Positions 1 through 11,596 of a stretch of 64,000 nt of DNA are shown piece after piece. Source of the DNA: Bradyrhizobium quebecense (GTDB lineage Bacteria > Pseudomonadota > Alphaproteobacteria > Rhizobiales > Xanthobacteraceae); assembly GCF_013373795.3 (NCBI RefSeq), contig NZ_CP088022.1, positions 6,696,001 through 6,760,000 of the forward strand, read 5' to 3'. Under the pieces are notes generated by a model. It was given only the letters and a program-made list of their open reading frames with translations, was not told where the DNA came from and did no database searches. Position 1 is the first letter of the stretch, and each line of letters begins with the position of its first letter. The translations under genes were made by a program, and so were the position numbers.

Positions 1-2
1 CG

Positions 3-1043
<1,041 letters not shown>

Positions 1044-1052
1044 CTCTTCTCC

Positions 1053-1160
1053 CTCTCCCGCTTGCGGGGGAGGGTCGGGGTGGGGGCTCTCTCAGCGAGT
1101 CACATCGTGGAGAGAGCCCCACCCAGCGCTACGCGCCGACCTCCCCCGCAAGCGGGAGAG
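1053..1160. repeat. Palindromic intergenic repeat (CTCTCCC type)
   Basis: Arms CTCTCCCGCTTGCGGG and CCCGCAAGCGGGAGAG bracket an inner inverted pair (GTGGGGGCTCTCTC / GAGAGAGCCCCAC). The element fills the gap between two convergent genes and could also act as a bidirectional terminator. It is related to the repeats at 42192-42313 and 58220-58370. Confidence 0.85.
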
Positions 1161-1178
1161 GTGAAGAACCCGCCGCCC

Positions 1179-2180
1179 TTACACCAGCAACCCCTTCTGC
1201 TTCGCCAGATCCTTCAGCGAGACCAGCGGCCGGGCGCCGATGTGCTGGATCACTTCGGCGGCGGCGAGCGCGCCGAGGCGGCCGGCGTTCTCATGGCCGA
1301 CATTGCGCACGAGACCAATCAGGAAGCCTGCGGCGAACAGATCGCCGGCACCGGTGGTATCGACGAGCTTGTCGATCGGGGAGGCGGGCGCCGATACGAC
1401 GCCATCACCTGAGATCACGACGCAGCCCTTCGCGCTGCGGGTGACGACGCCGAGTTTTGTATCCTTGCCGAACTGCTTCAGCGCGGTGTCGAAATCCGAG
1501 GTCTGATACAGCGAATGCAGCTCGGACTCGTTGGCGAACACCAGATCCACCGTGCCCTTGCGCATCAGACCGAGGAATTCGTCGCGGTAGCGATCGACGC
1601 AGAACGAATCCGACAGCGTCAGCGCGACCTGGCGGCCCGCGCTATGCGCGATCTCAGCCGCCTTCACGAAGGCGTCCTTGGCGTTCTTCGGATCCCAGAG
1701 ATAGCCCTCGAGATAGATGATGCCGGCGGCTGCGATCTGGGCCGGATCGATGTCGTCGGGCGTCAGGTCCTGCGCGGCGCCGAGATAGGTGTTCATGGTG
1801 CGCTCGCCATCCGGCGTCACCAGGATGTAGGAGCAGCCGGTGGCCGCGCCGGTCTTGGCCGGCGCGGTGTCGAAGGTGACGCCGGCCGCGCGGATGTCGT
1901 GAACGTAAAGCTTGCCGATCTGGTCGTCCTTGACCTTGCCGACATAGGCGGCGCGGGCGCCGAGATTGCCGACGCCGACGATGGTGTTGGCGGCCGAGCC
2001 GCCCGACATCTCGGTCGCCACGCCCATGTCGCTGTAGATCGCGGTGGCACGCGCTTCGTCGATCAGCTGCATCGAGCCCTTGGTCATGCCGTGACGGGCA
2101 AGGAATGCCTCGTCGGTCTGCACCAGCACGTCGAAGATCGCGTTGCCGATCCCGAGAACGTCGTATTTTGCGTCAGCCAT
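1179..2180 (-). CDS. PfkB-family carbohydrate/nucleoside kinase (adenosine kinase-like)
   Basis: Transfers phosphate from ATP to a sugar or nucleoside hydroxyl; related rhizobial proteins are usually called adenosine kinase. The 333-residue frame from the ATG at 2180 begins MADAKYDVLGIGNAIFDVLV, the usual PfkB N-terminus. The second PfkB signature DTTGAGDLFAAGFL near the C-terminus holds the catalytic Asp. An in-frame extension upstream to 2336 exists but reads through repeat sequence, so the ATG at 2180 is preferred. It is transcribed towards the acyl-CoA synthetase gene and away from murJ. The substrate is inferred from family resemblance only. Confidence 0.9.
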   Translation of the reverse strand: MADAKYDVLGIGNAIFDVLVQTDEAFLARHGMTKGSMQLIDEARATAIYSDMGVATEMSGGSAANTIVGVGNLGARAAYVGKVKDDQIGKLYVHDIRAAGVTFDTAPAKTGAATGCSYILVTPDGERTMNTYLGAAQDLTPDDIDPAQIAAAGIIYLEGYLWDPKNAKDAFVKAAEIAHSAGRQVALTLSDSFCVDRYRDEFLGLMRKGTVDLVFANESELHSLYQTSDFDTALKQFGKDTKLGVVTRSAKGCVVISGDGVVSAPASPIDKLVDTTGAGDLFAAGFLIGLVRNVGHENAGRLGALAAAEVIQHIGARPLVSLKDLAKQKGLLV

Positions 2181-2270
2181 AGACCTGCCCTGTGTTAACG
2201 CCACCCAACAAGAGCCGCGACCTATCACGTTAGGCCTCGGGGCAGCAAGGGAAGCTGAAGCTGTCTGTTC

Positions 2271-2377
2271 CGTCATCCTGAGGCGCGAGCGGAGCGAGCC
2301 TCGAAGGATGCACGGCCACAGTCCGGGCCGATTCATCCTTCGAGGCTCGCCGAAGAGGCTCGCACCTCAGGATGACG
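2271..2377. repeat. Palindromic intergenic repeat (CGTCATCCTGAGG type)
   Basis: Outer arms CGTCATCCTGAGG and CCTCAGGATGACG, inner arms GCCTCGAAGGATG and CATCCTTCGAGGC, giving a long two-step hairpin between the divergent kinase and murJ genes. The murJ promoter must lie within or after it. Confidence 0.85.
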
Positions 2378-2429
2378 GGTTTAGTACAGTGACGCTGGCA
2401 GCAAAGCGCGCGGCTGCTATACAGGCCCC

Positions 2430-3968
2430 ATGTTCCGCTCCTTCCTCACGGTCTCCTCGGGAACGCTGGCTTCGCGACTGCTCGGCTTCGTGCGCGATTC
2501 CGTGATCGCGGCGCTGCTCGGCGCGGGGCCGGTGGCGGATGCCTTTCTGGCCGCATTCCAGCTTGTGAATGTCGTGCGGCGGCTGCTCGCCGAGGGTGGA
2601 TTGAATGCCGCCCTGGTGCCGGCATGGCTGAAGACGCGCGACGCCGACGGCGCGGCCGCGGCGACCGCGTTTGCCGGCCGCGTGCTCGGCACCGTCAGCG
2701 CCGCTGTCATCGCGGCGGCGCTCGTGATCGGCGTGCTGATGCCGCTGGTGATCGCGGCGATCGCGCCGGGGTTTGTCGGCCGCGACACGCTGCATTTCGC
2801 CGTCGACGACGCAAGGCTGATGCTGCCCTATCTCGCCTTCGCCGGCCCTGTCACTGTGATGATGGCGCTGCTCAATGCGCAGGGACGCTTCGCGCTGACG
2901 GCGTTCTCGCCACTGCTGTTCAACATTGCGCTGATCGCGGTGATGGCCGCGCTGCTGGCGCGGCAGCAGCAGCCGGTGCAGGCTGCGCTGGTGATGGCCG
3001 CGACGATCGGCGTCGCCGGCTTGCTACAACTCTCGATGCTGGCGCTGCGCGGCGCAAAACTCGCCGCGCCGCTCCGCGTCTCCTTCGACCCCGAGATGCG
3101 CGGCTTTCTTGGCCGCGCGGTCCCCGGCATGGTCGCGAGCAGCGCGCCGCAATGGCTGATAGTGGCGGGCGCGGTGATCGCATCGACCTCGCCATCGGCG
3201 GTGTCCTGGCTCTATTTCGCCAACCGCCTGCTCGAGCTGCCGCTCGGCATCGTCGGCGTTGCCATGGGCACGGTGCTGATCCCGGAGATGACGCGCGCGG
3301 TAGGCAGCGGCGAGCCCGCCGCGATCGCGCATGCGGAATCGCGCGGGCTCGAACTCGCGGTCGGGCTCGCTTTGCCCGCAACGCTCGGCCTGATGGTGCT
3401 GAGCGAGCCGATCGTGCGGATGCTGTTCGAGCATGGCGCATTCACCGGGCAAGATACCGCGGCCACCGCGCAGGCCTTGATCTGGCTGACGCTCGCTTTG
3501 CCGGCGCATGTGCTGGTGAAGGCGTTGTCGCCGGCGTTCTTTGCGCGCGAGGACACGCTGACGCCGCTATTTGCGATGCTGAAGGCCGTTGTGGTCGCGA
3601 TCGCGGCGGCCTTCCTGCTCGGCCATATGTTCGGCGCGAGCGGAATCGCGGCGGGCGTTGCGCTCGGCGCCTGGAGCAATGCGCTGGCGCTGATCCGCAA
3701 AGGTGCCGCGACCTTCGGCTTTTCGATCGATGCCGAGGCGCGCCGCCGGCTGCCACGCATCCTGGCCGCAGCGCTCGCGATGGGCGCCCTGCTCTGGCTC
3801 GCGGCAGGCGCGCTGCCGGCCGCCGGCAGCCACGGTTTCGTGCAGGCGGCCTCCCTCCTCGTGCTGATCGCGGCCGGGATCGCCAGTTACGGGCTCCTCT
3901 TGCAGCTTTTCGGCGTCACAGGCTGGCGTGAGGCGGTTAACGCCGTCAGGCAAAGACGCCCGGCCTGA
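2430..3968 (+). CDS. murJ: Lipid II flippase MurJ
   Basis: Inner-membrane MOP-superfamily flippase that moves lipid II to the periplasmic face for peptidoglycan synthesis. The 512-residue protein has the MviN/MurJ N-terminus SGTLASRLLGFVRDSVIAALLG and repeated hydrophobic segments to the C-terminus, consistent with 14 membrane helices. The conserved region FLAAFQLVNVVRRLLAEGGLNAALVP matches the usual motif with Asn in place of the common Pro/Phe around VNVVRR. The ATG at 2430 is the only sensible start. It is followed after 65 bases by trpS on the same strand, the same pair order seen in other Rhizobiales. Confidence 0.95.
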   Translation: MFRSFLTVSSGTLASRLLGFVRDSVIAALLGAGPVADAFLAAFQLVNVVRRLLAEGGLNAALVPAWLKTRDADGAAAATAFAGRVLGTVSAAVIAAALVIGVLMPLVIAAIAPGFVGRDTLHFAVDDARLMLPYLAFAGPVTVMMALLNAQGRFALTAFSPLLFNIALIAVMAALLARQQQPVQAALVMAATIGVAGLLQLSMLALRGAKLAAPLRVSFDPEMRGFLGRAVPGMVASSAPQWLIVAGAVIASTSPSAVSWLYFANRLLELPLGIVGVAMGTVLIPEMTRAVGSGEPAAIAHAESRGLELAVGLALPATLGLMVLSEPIVRMLFEHGAFTGQDTAATAQALIWLTLALPAHVLVKALSPAFFAREDTLTPLFAMLKAVVVAIAAAFLLGHMFGASGIAAGVALGAWSNALALIRKGAATFGFSIDAEARRRLPRILAAALAMGALLWLAAGALPAAGSHGFVQAASLLVLIAAGIASYGLLLQLFGVTGWREAVNAVRQRRPA

Positions 3969-4033
3969 CTTGCGCACGCGGGGCTTAAGTGGCAAACGAC
4001 GCCGCCAAAGCCGCAATTTCCGGGAATTAGACC

Positions 4034-5086
4034 ATGGCGTTCATTGAACGGGTTTTCTCAGGCGTCCAGCCGACGGGCAATCTGCACCTCGGCAACTACC
4101 TCGGCGCCATCGTCAACTTCGTGAAGATGCAGCAGACCCACAACTGCATCTATTGCGTCGTCGACATGCATGCGATCACGCAAGGCGTCGAGGTCTGGGG
4201 CGGCCCGGCCGAGCTCGCGCGCAACACCCGCGAGGTGACCGCGGCCTTCATCGCCTCCGGCATCGATGCCAAGAAGCACATCGTGTTCAACCAGAGCCAG
4301 ATCGCCGGCCATGCCGAGCTGACCTGGATCTTCAACTGCGTCGCGCGCATCGGCTGGCTGAACCGCATGACGCAGTTCAAGGAGAAGGCCGGCAAGGACC
4401 GCGAGAACGCCTCCGTCGGCCTCTATGACTATCCGGTGCTGATGGCTGCCGACATCCTGCTGTATCGCGCGACCCATGTGCCGGTCGGCGAGGACCAGAA
4501 GCAGCATCTGGAGCTGTCCCGCGACATCGCGCAGAAGTTCAACAACGATTTCGGCGATTCGATCCGTGGCCATGGCTTTGCCGACGGCCTGTTCTTCCCG
4601 CAGCCGGAGCCGCTGATCACGGGACCCGCGACGCGGGTGATGAGCCTGCGCGACGGCACCAAGAAGATGTCGAAGTCGGATGCATCGGACAATTCGCGCA
4701 TCAACCTCACCGACGACGCCGACACCATCGCGCAGAAGATCCGCAAGGCGAAGACCGATCCGGAGCCGCTGCCGTCGGAGGAAAAGGGTCTCGAGACCCG
4801 CCCCGAGGCCGACAATCTGGTCGGCATCTACGCGGCGCTCGCCGGCGTCTCCAAGCAGGAGGTGCTGACCCAGTTCGGCGGGGGGCAGTTCTCGAGCTTC
4901 AAGAACGCGCTGGTCGATGTTTGCGTCGCAAAACTGGCGCCGATCGCCTCCGAGATGAAGAAGCTGGTCGCCGATCCCGGCCATGTCGATTCGATCCTGG
5001 TCGACGGCGCCAACCGCGCCCGCGGCATCGCCGACGAGACCATGCGCCTCACCAAGGACATCGTCGGCTTCATCCGCCCACGCTGA
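4034..5086 (+). CDS. trpS: Tryptophanyl-tRNA synthetase
   Basis: Class Ic aminoacyl-tRNA synthetase charging tRNA-Trp in the cytoplasm. The 350-residue frame has the HIGH-type motif in [12 protein letters not shown] near residue 14 and the KMSKS loop as KKMSKSD near residue 215. The length is normal for bacterial TrpS. GGGAA lies about 10 bases before the ATG. It is probably co-transcribed with murJ. Confidence 0.97.
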   Translation: MAFIERVFSGVQPTGNLHLGNYLGAIVNFVKMQQTHNCIYCVVDMHAITQGVEVWGGPAELARNTREVTAAFIASGIDAKKHIVFNQSQIAGHAELTWIFNCVARIGWLNRMTQFKEKAGKDRENASVGLYDYPVLMAADILLYRATHVPVGEDQKQHLELSRDIAQKFNNDFGDSIRGHGFADGLFFPQPEPLITGPATRVMSLRDGTKKMSKSDASDNSRINLTDDADTIAQKIRKAKTDPEPLPSEEKGLETRPEADNLVGIYAALAGVSKQEVLTQFGGGQFSSFKNALVDVCVAKLAPIASEMKKLVADPGHVDSILVDGANRARGIADETMRLTKDIVGFIRPR

Positions 5087-5154
5087 CATCGCCGGCAGAA
5101 CTGCGCGCGCCCTCTCCCCAACAGGGAGGGAGTGTGGCAGCATGGGTCTCATTT

Positions 5155-5202
5155 GAGCATGATCTTTTCGGAAAACCGCTGCGCACTTTTCCGGATCATG
5201 CT
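5155..5202. repeat. Short palindromic repeat, GCATGATC family, copy 1
   Basis: Left arm GAGCATGATCTTTTCGGAAAA and right arm TTTTCCGGATCATGC form an imperfect hairpin. Other copies are at 15677-15723 and 42375-42418, with half copies near 23270 and 52857. It lies just upstream of the universal stress protein gene. Confidence 0.85.
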
Positions 5203-5226
5203 TGTTGGTTCAGCACCGGGACATGC

Positions 5227-5721
5227 ATGACCGCCCAGCGACGAAGCTACGAGACAGGTCACAAGCCGAAATGCCTCGTCATCGTTGACGACACCGCGGA
5301 ATGGGACCGCGCGGTCTACTACGCCAGCCGGTGGGCCATCCGGGTCGGCGGCGGCGTTCTGATGCTGCGGGTGATCGAGACGGAGGACCAGAACCAGCAA
5401 TGGCTGGGGGTCGCCGACATCATGCGCGCGGAGGCCGAGGAAGCCGCCAACGAGGCGCTCGATCGCGCCGCCGGCCGCGCCAACGGCATCGCCGCGATTA
5501 CGCCGGAGCGGGTGATTCGGGAGGGTGACCCGACCGAGCAGATCCTCGACGTGATCGACAAGGACGTCGATATCGCGATGCTGGTGCTGGCCGCCAACCC
5601 GGGCGCCGAGGGGCCCGGACCGATCATCACAACCATGGCCAAGACCATGGGGGCATTCCCGATCCCGGTAACCATTGTGCCCGGCGGCCTGACCGACGCC
5701 GAGATCGACGCCCTGTCCTAG
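5227..5721 (+). CDS. Universal stress protein family protein
   Basis: UspA-like alpha/beta protein of 164 residues. It opens with a basic stretch followed by KCLVIVDDTAEWDRAVYYASRWAIRVGGGVLML, the first strand and helix of the Usp fold, and ends with a segment resembling the ATP-loop region (VLAANPGAEGPGPIITTMAKTMGAFPIPVTIVPGG), although the classic G-x2-G-x9-G-S/T motif is not clear. The frame is open far upstream, but the ATG at 5227 is chosen because upstream sequence belongs to trpS and the repeat. The ligand and regulon are unknown. Confidence 0.85.
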   Translation: MTAQRRSYETGHKPKCLVIVDDTAEWDRAVYYASRWAIRVGGGVLMLRVIETEDQNQQWLGVADIMRAEAEEAANEALDRAAGRANGIAAITPERVIREGDPTEQILDVIDKDVDIAMLVLAANPGAEGPGPIITTMAKTMGAFPIPVTIVPGGLTDAEIDALS

Positions 5722-5827
5722 CGTTATCGGCCTCGAAGCCGCTCCAGAGCATGGATTGGGGCCTGGAACCGCGGTTTTGCAGCTTGATCGCGGGCTTTTT
5801 AATTGCCATCTGACTCCTTGATTTGAC

Positions 5828-5870
5828 GCGTTTTCTTCACGCGACCCGGTGTCGTTTCGCTCGAAAACGC
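5828..5870. repeat. GCGTTTTC palindromic repeat, copy 1
   Basis: GCGTTTTCTTCACGCG and CGCTCGAAAACGC flank a short middle. It is the reverse complement, with few differences, of the element at 48227-48270, so this is a dispersed repeat rather than a chance hairpin. Confidence 0.8.
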
Positions 5871-5922
5871 TATAATGGAACCCAACGCGCCGGCCTTGAA
5901 CCGGCGACGCCGGAGACAGCAA

Positions 5923-6492
5923 ATGTTCATTCAGACCGAAGCCACGCCCAATCCCGCCACCCTGAAATTCATCCCGGGCCGTACGGTGCTCGACAGCGGC
6001 ACCATGGAATTCTCCTCGCCCGAATCCGCCGCGCGCTCGCCGCTCGCCGAACGGCTGTTCGCCGTGTCCGGCGTCACCGGCGTGTTCTACGGCGCCGACT
6101 TCGTCACCGTGACCAAAGCGGACGGCGACTGGCAGCACCTCAAGCCCGCGATCCTCGGCGCCATCATGGAGCATTACATGTCCGGCGCGCCGCTGCTCGC
6201 CGACGGCACCGCTGGCAGCGACGACGCACGCGACGAAGAAGACGAGTTCTTCGACGAGGCCGACGCCGAGACGGTCGAGCAGATCAAGGACCTGATCGAG
6301 ACCCGCGTGCGTCCGGCGGTTGCCAATGACGGCGGCGACATCACCTTCCGCGGCTTCAAGGACGGCATCGTCTATCTCAACATGAAGGGCTCCTGCGCCG
6401 GCTGCCCGTCATCGACCGCGACCCTGCAACACGGCATCCAGAACCTGCTGCGGCACTTCGTGCCTGACGTGCAGGAAGTCCGGCCGATGTGA
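5923..6492 (+). CDS. NifU family Fe-S scaffold protein (Nfu type)
   Basis: Carries or delivers Fe-S clusters in the cytoplasm. The 189-residue protein has an N-terminal Nfu domain starting MFIQTEATPNPATLKFIPG, an acidic linker (DDARDEEDEFFDEADAE) and a C-terminal NifU domain with the cluster-binding CxxC as CAGCPSS near residue 165. The ATG at 5923 matches the conserved start of alphaproteobacterial Nfu proteins; an in-frame ATG at 5875 would add 16 residues unlike the family. It is followed by a hairpin repeat and then tsaB. Confidence 0.93.
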   Translation: MFIQTEATPNPATLKFIPGRTVLDSGTMEFSSPESAARSPLAERLFAVSGVTGVFYGADFVTVTKADGDWQHLKPAILGAIMEHYMSGAPLLADGTAGSDDARDEEDEFFDEADAETVEQIKDLIETRVRPAVANDGGDITFRGFKDGIVYLNMKGSCAGCPSSTATLQHGIQNLLRHFVPDVQEVRPM

Positions 6493-6498
6493 TGGAGC

Positions 6499-6575
6499 GG
6501 CGAATGGCGCATGGCGGATCGCGAATAGCGTTCTCCTCGAATTCCCTGTTCGCCACTTCGTATTCGCCATTCGCC
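6499..6575. repeat. Inverted repeat between NifU-like gene and tsaB
   Basis: GGCGAATGGCG at 6499-6509 and CGCCATTCGCC at 6565-6575 are an exact inverted pair, with a second pair (GCGAATAGCG / CGTATTCGC) inside. It may be a terminator or dispersed palindromic element. Confidence 0.75.
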
Positions 6576-6580
6576 CTCCC

Positions 6581-7276
6581 ATGATGATTCTCGCGATCGA
6601 TACGGCGCTCGACGCCTGCTCCGCGGCGGTGCTCGACACCACGTCCGGCAATACCATCGCCATCGAATCACAGGCGATGCAGCGTGGCCATGCCGAGGCG
6701 CTGATGCCGTTGATCGCGCGGGTGATGAAGGAGAGCGGCATCGGCTTTGCCGGGCTTGACCGCATCGCCGTCACCACCGGCCCCGGCAGTTTCACCGGCC
6801 TCCGCGTTGGCCTGTCGGCAGCGCGCGGCCTCGCACTCTCTGCGGAAAAGCCGGTCGTCGGGCTATCGACGCTCGCCGCCTACGCCGCGCCCGTGGTTGC
6901 CGAGAATGGCGCGCACGCGATCCTGTCGGCGATCGATGCGCGGCACGATCACGTCTATTTCCAACTCGTGGGCGGCGACGGCAGCTTGATGCTCAAGCCG
7001 AAGGTTGCGCCGATCGCGGAAGCGCTCGAGGCCGCACAGTTCGGCCCGCTGCATCTGGTCGGCAACGCCGCCAATATCCTCGCCGAGCGATGGCCTGCGG
7101 ACGCTGCTCCGCCGGTCAAGGTCGACAGGCAGCCCGCACCCGACATTACCTGGGTCGCGTGGGTCGGCGCCGCCGTGGATCCCGACACTGCGCCGCCGCG
7201 ACCGTTCTATCTGCGCGCACCCGACGCGAAGCCGCCGAAGGATCGCCTGGTCATCAGCGCGCCGCCATCGACATGA
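6581..7276 (+). CDS. tsaB: tRNA t6A biosynthesis protein TsaB
   Basis: Partner of TsaD and TsaE in making threonylcarbamoyladenosine at position 37 of ANN-decoding tRNAs. The 231-residue ASKHA-fold protein begins MMILAIDTALDACSAAVLD and contains the conserved TTGPGSFTGLRVGLSAARGLA near residue 65. Two adjacent ATGs (6581, 6584) could serve as start. Its stop overlaps the rimI start in ATGA, so the two are translationally coupled. The partner TsaE is encoded at 55407. Confidence 0.95.
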   Translation: MMILAIDTALDACSAAVLDTTSGNTIAIESQAMQRGHAEALMPLIARVMKESGIGFAGLDRIAVTTGPGSFTGLRVGLSAARGLALSAEKPVVGLSTLAAYAAPVVAENGAHAILSAIDARHDHVYFQLVGGDGSLMLKPKVAPIAEALEAAQFGPLHLVGNAANILAERWPADAAPPVKVDRQPAPDITWVAWVGAAVDPDTAPPRPFYLRAPDAKPPKDRLVISAPPST

Positions 7277-7758
7277 TCGGCTGGCTGTCGCGATGGTGGG
7301 GCGGCGGTCCGGCCGCGGTCGAGCCCGCATCGCTGCGTGATGCGGCGCGGCTCGCCCAATTGCACGGCGCCTCGTTTCATCGCGGCTGGGGCGAAGGCGA
7401 ATTCGAGGCGATGCTGACCGAGCGCAACACGCTGGTGCACCGGCTGCGCCAGGGCCGCAGGGTGATCGGCTTCGCCGTCTCGCGGATGGCGGCGGATGAG
7501 GCGGAAATCCTGTCGATCGCGATCGATTCCAATCAGCGCGGGCGCGGCCTGTCGCGCGAGCTGCTGCTGACCCATCTCGGCCACCTTGCCGGCCGCGGCA
7601 TCCGCACCATCTTCCTCGAGGTAGAAGAGAACAATCAGCCGGCGCGACGGCTCTATGAAAGGGCCGGATTCGGCGTGATCGGCCGCCGCGAACGCTATTA
7701 CAAGCAGCCCGGCGGGGAACATTTGAACGCGCTTCTGATGCGCCGCGACTTGTCGTAA
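7273..7758 (+). CDS. rimI: Ribosomal protein S18-alanine N-acetyltransferase-like GNAT protein
   Basis: GNAT-fold acetyltransferase of 161 residues; RimI acetylates the N-terminal Ala of S18. It has the acetyl-CoA binding region as IDSNQRGRGLSRELLLTHLGHLA (R/Q-x2-G-x-G/A type) and the downstream EVEENNQPARRLYERAGFGVIGRRERYY block typical of RimI. The ATG at 7273 overlaps the tsaB stop. The tsaB-rimI pairing is common in bacteria and supports the call, although the true substrate is untested. Confidence 0.9.
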   Translation: MIGWLSRWWGGGPAAVEPASLRDAARLAQLHGASFHRGWGEGEFEAMLTERNTLVHRLRQGRRVIGFAVSRMAADEAEILSIAIDSNQRGRGLSRELLLTHLGHLAGRGIRTIFLEVEENNQPARRLYERAGFGVIGRRERYYKQPGGEHLNALLMRRDLS

Positions 7759-7825
7759 CATCGGCGCGATGGCAGAACACCCTCCGCTCTGCCACCCAAG
7801 GTTTGAAGAATACGGCCCGAAACCC

Positions 7826-8278
7826 ATGACCACGGTGAAAATCCCGCCTGCGCATAAAAATACCGGCATCGAGGCGCGATGCGCCGCGACAGGCATGCGC
7901 ATGACCGAACAGCGCCGCGTGATCGCGCGGGTGCTGGCGGAGGCGATGGATCATCCCGATGTCGAGGAGCTTTATCGCCGCTGCGTGGCGGTCGACGACA
8001 AGATCTCGATCTCGACGGTGTATCGCACCGTCAAGCTGTTCGAGGATGCCGGCATCATCGAACGTCACGACTTCCGCGAGGGCCGCGCGCGCTACGAGCA
8101 GATGCCCGAGAGCCATCACGACCATCTGATCAATCTGCGCGACGGCAAGGTGATCGAGTTCACTTCCGAGGAAATCGAGAAGCTGCAGGCCGAGATCGCG
8201 CGCAAGCTCGGCTACAAGCTGGTCGATCACCGTCTCGAGCTCTATTGCGTCCCGCTCGATGACGACAGCAAGTCGTAA
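7826..8278 (+). CDS. mur: Fur-family metalloregulator (Mur/Fur)
   Basis: DNA-binding metal sensor; in rhizobia this orthologue, called Fur or Mur, responds to manganese and represses mntH and, in B. japonicum, irr. The 150-residue protein has the winged helix (MRMTEQRRVIARVL to ISISTVYRTVKLFEDAGII) and metal-site residues in DHPDVEELYRR and SHHDHLI. The ATG at 7826 fits the short N-terminus of rhizobial homologues; an in-frame ATG at 7769 would add 19 residues and cannot be excluded. Its possible target irr lies at 34841, where I see a candidate binding site. Confidence 0.9.
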   Translation: MTTVKIPPAHKNTGIEARCAATGMRMTEQRRVIARVLAEAMDHPDVEELYRRCVAVDDKISISTVYRTVKLFEDAGIIERHDFREGRARYEQMPESHHDHLINLRDGKVIEFTSEEIEKLQAEIARKLGYKLVDHRLELYCVPLDDDSKS

Positions 8279-8283
8279 ACCGG

Positions 8284-8967
8284 GTGAGCTTCGATCTCGT
8301 CATCTTCGATTGCGACGGCGTGCTGGTTGACAGCGAGGTGATCTCCTGTCGCGCGCATGCCGACACGCTGACGCGGCACGGCTTTCCGATCACGCCCGAC
8401 GGCGTGCTGAAGCGTTTCCTCGGCGTATCCGACCGCGAGGCGCGGCGGATCGTCGAAAGCGAGATCGGCCGCCCGCTGCCCGACAGCTTCGAGGCCGAGG
8501 TCAAGCATGCGACGCTCAGTCTATATGCCGACGATCTCAGCGCGATCGCGCATGTCGGTGAGGCGATCGCCGCGCTCGATCTGCCGAAATGCGTGGCGTC
8601 GAGCGGCACGCCGGAGAAGATCCATCACGGCCTGACCTGCGCCGGGCTCTACGACCAGCTCGCGCCGCATATCTTCTCCGCCACCCAGGTCAAGCGCGGC
8701 AAGCCGGCGCCCGATCTGTTCCTGTTGGCGGCCACCCAGATGGGCGCCAACCCTGCGCGCTGTATCGTAATCGAGGACAGCGTGGCCGGCATTACCGGCG
8801 CCCGCGCCGCCGGGATGACCGTGCTCGGCTTTTACGGCGGCAGCCATTGCACGGCGGAACTTGAGGACATGCTGCGCCAGGCCGGCGCGGCCATAACCTT
8901 CGCAGATATGCGCCAATTGCCCGATTTGATCGCCCAAGCTGGCGCTGACCTCCAGATCGCCGACTGA
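8284..8967 (+). CDS. HAD-superfamily phosphatase (IA family)
   Basis: Hydrolyses a phosphomonoester, probably a sugar phosphate or phosphoglycolate-like substrate. The 227-residue protein starts from GTG and has motif I DCDGVLVDSE with both nucleophile and acid Asp, motif II around VASSGTPEKIHHG, motif III Lys in KRGKPAPDLF and motif IV VIEDSVAGITGARAAGM. The spacing from mur is 5 bases, suggesting one operon. The substrate cannot be read from sequence. Confidence 0.9.
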   Translation: MSFDLVIFDCDGVLVDSEVISCRAHADTLTRHGFPITPDGVLKRFLGVSDREARRIVESEIGRPLPDSFEAEVKHATLSLYADDLSAIAHVGEAIAALDLPKCVASSGTPEKIHHGLTCAGLYDQLAPHIFSATQVKRGKPAPDLFLLAATQMGANPARCIVIEDSVAGITGARAAGMTVLGFYGGSHCTAELEDMLRQAGAAITFADMRQLPDLIAQAGADLQIAD

Positions 8968-8975
8968 GCCACTCC

Positions 8976-9057
8976 GTCATTCCGGGGCGCTACCGAAGGG
9001 AGCGAACCCGGAATCTCGAGATTCCGGGTCTGGTCCTTCGGACCATCCCGGAATGAC
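8976..9057. repeat. Palindromic intergenic repeat (GTCATTCCGGG type)
   Basis: Arms GTCATTCCGGG and TCCCGGAATGAC, with inner pair GAACCCGGAATCTCGAG / ATTCCGGGTC. A truncated relative lies at 17638-17680 after trmB. Confidence 0.85.
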
Positions 9058-9146
9058 GGTTGAGACGCTGGATTTTCCCCGGTTTAAGCCTTATTTGAGC
9101 AACGGCGCCCTGATGGCGCCGTTTCCATTTTCGCATTCAGGGTTCC

Positions 9147-10535
<1,389 letters not shown>

Positions 10536-10540
10536 AATCC

Positions 10541-11596
10541 TTGCCCAAAAGCGCATCGGATTCATCTTCGTTAGCTCCCAGCCGCAAACCTGACCGCGAC
10601 ATGCAAGTGCCACCTGAGACCCAGGTCGTCATCGATTTCGACGACAATCGTGCCGCATCCGCGCTGGTCGGCCCTTACGGACAGAATCTGGCGCTGATCG
10701 AGCGGCGGCTCGGCGTCGTGGTCGATTCCCGCGGCAATCATCTCACCATCGCGGGCTCCCGCGACGGCTGCGACGCGGCGCGGCGCGTGCTTGAGACCCT
10801 GTATGCACAGGCCGTCGAGGGGCACGACCTCGATCAGGGCGAAGTCGAAGGCGCGATCCGCGCCGTGATCGCGCAGGGCTCGCTGTTCGAGTTCGACAAC
10901 AAGACCGCCAAGCCGACGTTTGAAACGATCAATCTTCGCAAGCGTCCGGTGCGCGCCCGCACCGCGGCGCAGGATTCCTACATCCGCGCGCTGAAGCGGC
11001 ATGAGCTGGTGTTCGGCATCGGCCCGGCCGGCACCGGCAAGACGTGGCTCGCGGTCGCCCACGCAGCGCAACTGTTCGAGCGCAAGGAAGTCGATCGCAT
11101 CATCCTGACGCGGCCCGCGGTCGAGGCCGGCGAGCGGCTCGGCTTCCTGCCCGGCGACCTCAAGGAGAAGGTCGATCCGTATCTGCGCCCGATCTACGAT
11201 GCGCTGTACGATCTGATGGATGCCCGCGTCGTCGAGCGCGCGCTGCAGGGCAACGAGATCGAGATCGCGCCGCTCGCCTTCATGCGCGGTCGCACCCTGA
11301 CCAATGCCGCCATCATTCTCGACGAGGCGCAGAACACCACGACGATGCAGATGAAGATGTTCCTGACGCGTCTCGGCGAAAACAGCCGGATGATCGTCAC
11401 CGGCGATCCGTCGCAGGTCGACCTGCCGAACGGCCAGGCTTCAGGGCTCACGGAAGCCGTGAAGCTGCTCGGCGGCGTCGAGGGCATCGCGCAGGTGCAT
11501 TTCAAGGCCGAGGACGTCATCCGCCATGAATTGGTGGCGCGCATTGTGGCCGCCTATGAGGGATTGCCGCAAAAGCCGGCAAACGCCAGATCTTGA
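10541..11596 (+). CDS. phoH: PhoH family ATPase
   Basis: PhoH-like P-loop NTPase, 351 residues from a TTG start, usually linked to RNA metabolism and encoded next to ybeY. The Walker A is GIGPAGTGKTWLA near residue 155 and Walker B is AAIILDEAQNTT near residue 258, with the PhoH hallmark TGDPSQVDLP after it. An ATG at 10601 is an alternative start that would drop 20 unconserved residues. The stop overlaps the ybeY start. Confidence 0.94.
   Translation: MPKSASDSSSLAPSRKPDRDMQVPPETQVVIDFDDNRAASALVGPYGQNLALIERRLGVVVDSRGNHLTIAGSRDGCDAARRVLETLYAQAVEGHDLDQGEVEGAIRAVIAQGSLFEFDNKTAKPTFETINLRKRPVRARTAAQDSYIRALKRHELVFGIGPAGTGKTWLAVAHAAQLFERKEVDRIILTRPAVEAGERLGFLPGDLKEKVDPYLRPIYDALYDLMDARVVERALQGNEIEIAPLAFMRGRTLTNAAIILDEAQNTTTMQMKMFLTRLGENSRMIVTGDPSQVDLPNGQASGLTEAVKLLGGVEGIAQVHFKAEDVIRHELVARIVAAYEGLPQKPANARS

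Noticed and set aside
7769..7825. Longer N-terminus of the Mur/Fur protein
   Set aside because: Known rhizobial homologues begin close to the HTH; the 19 extra residues look unconserved, though not excluded.
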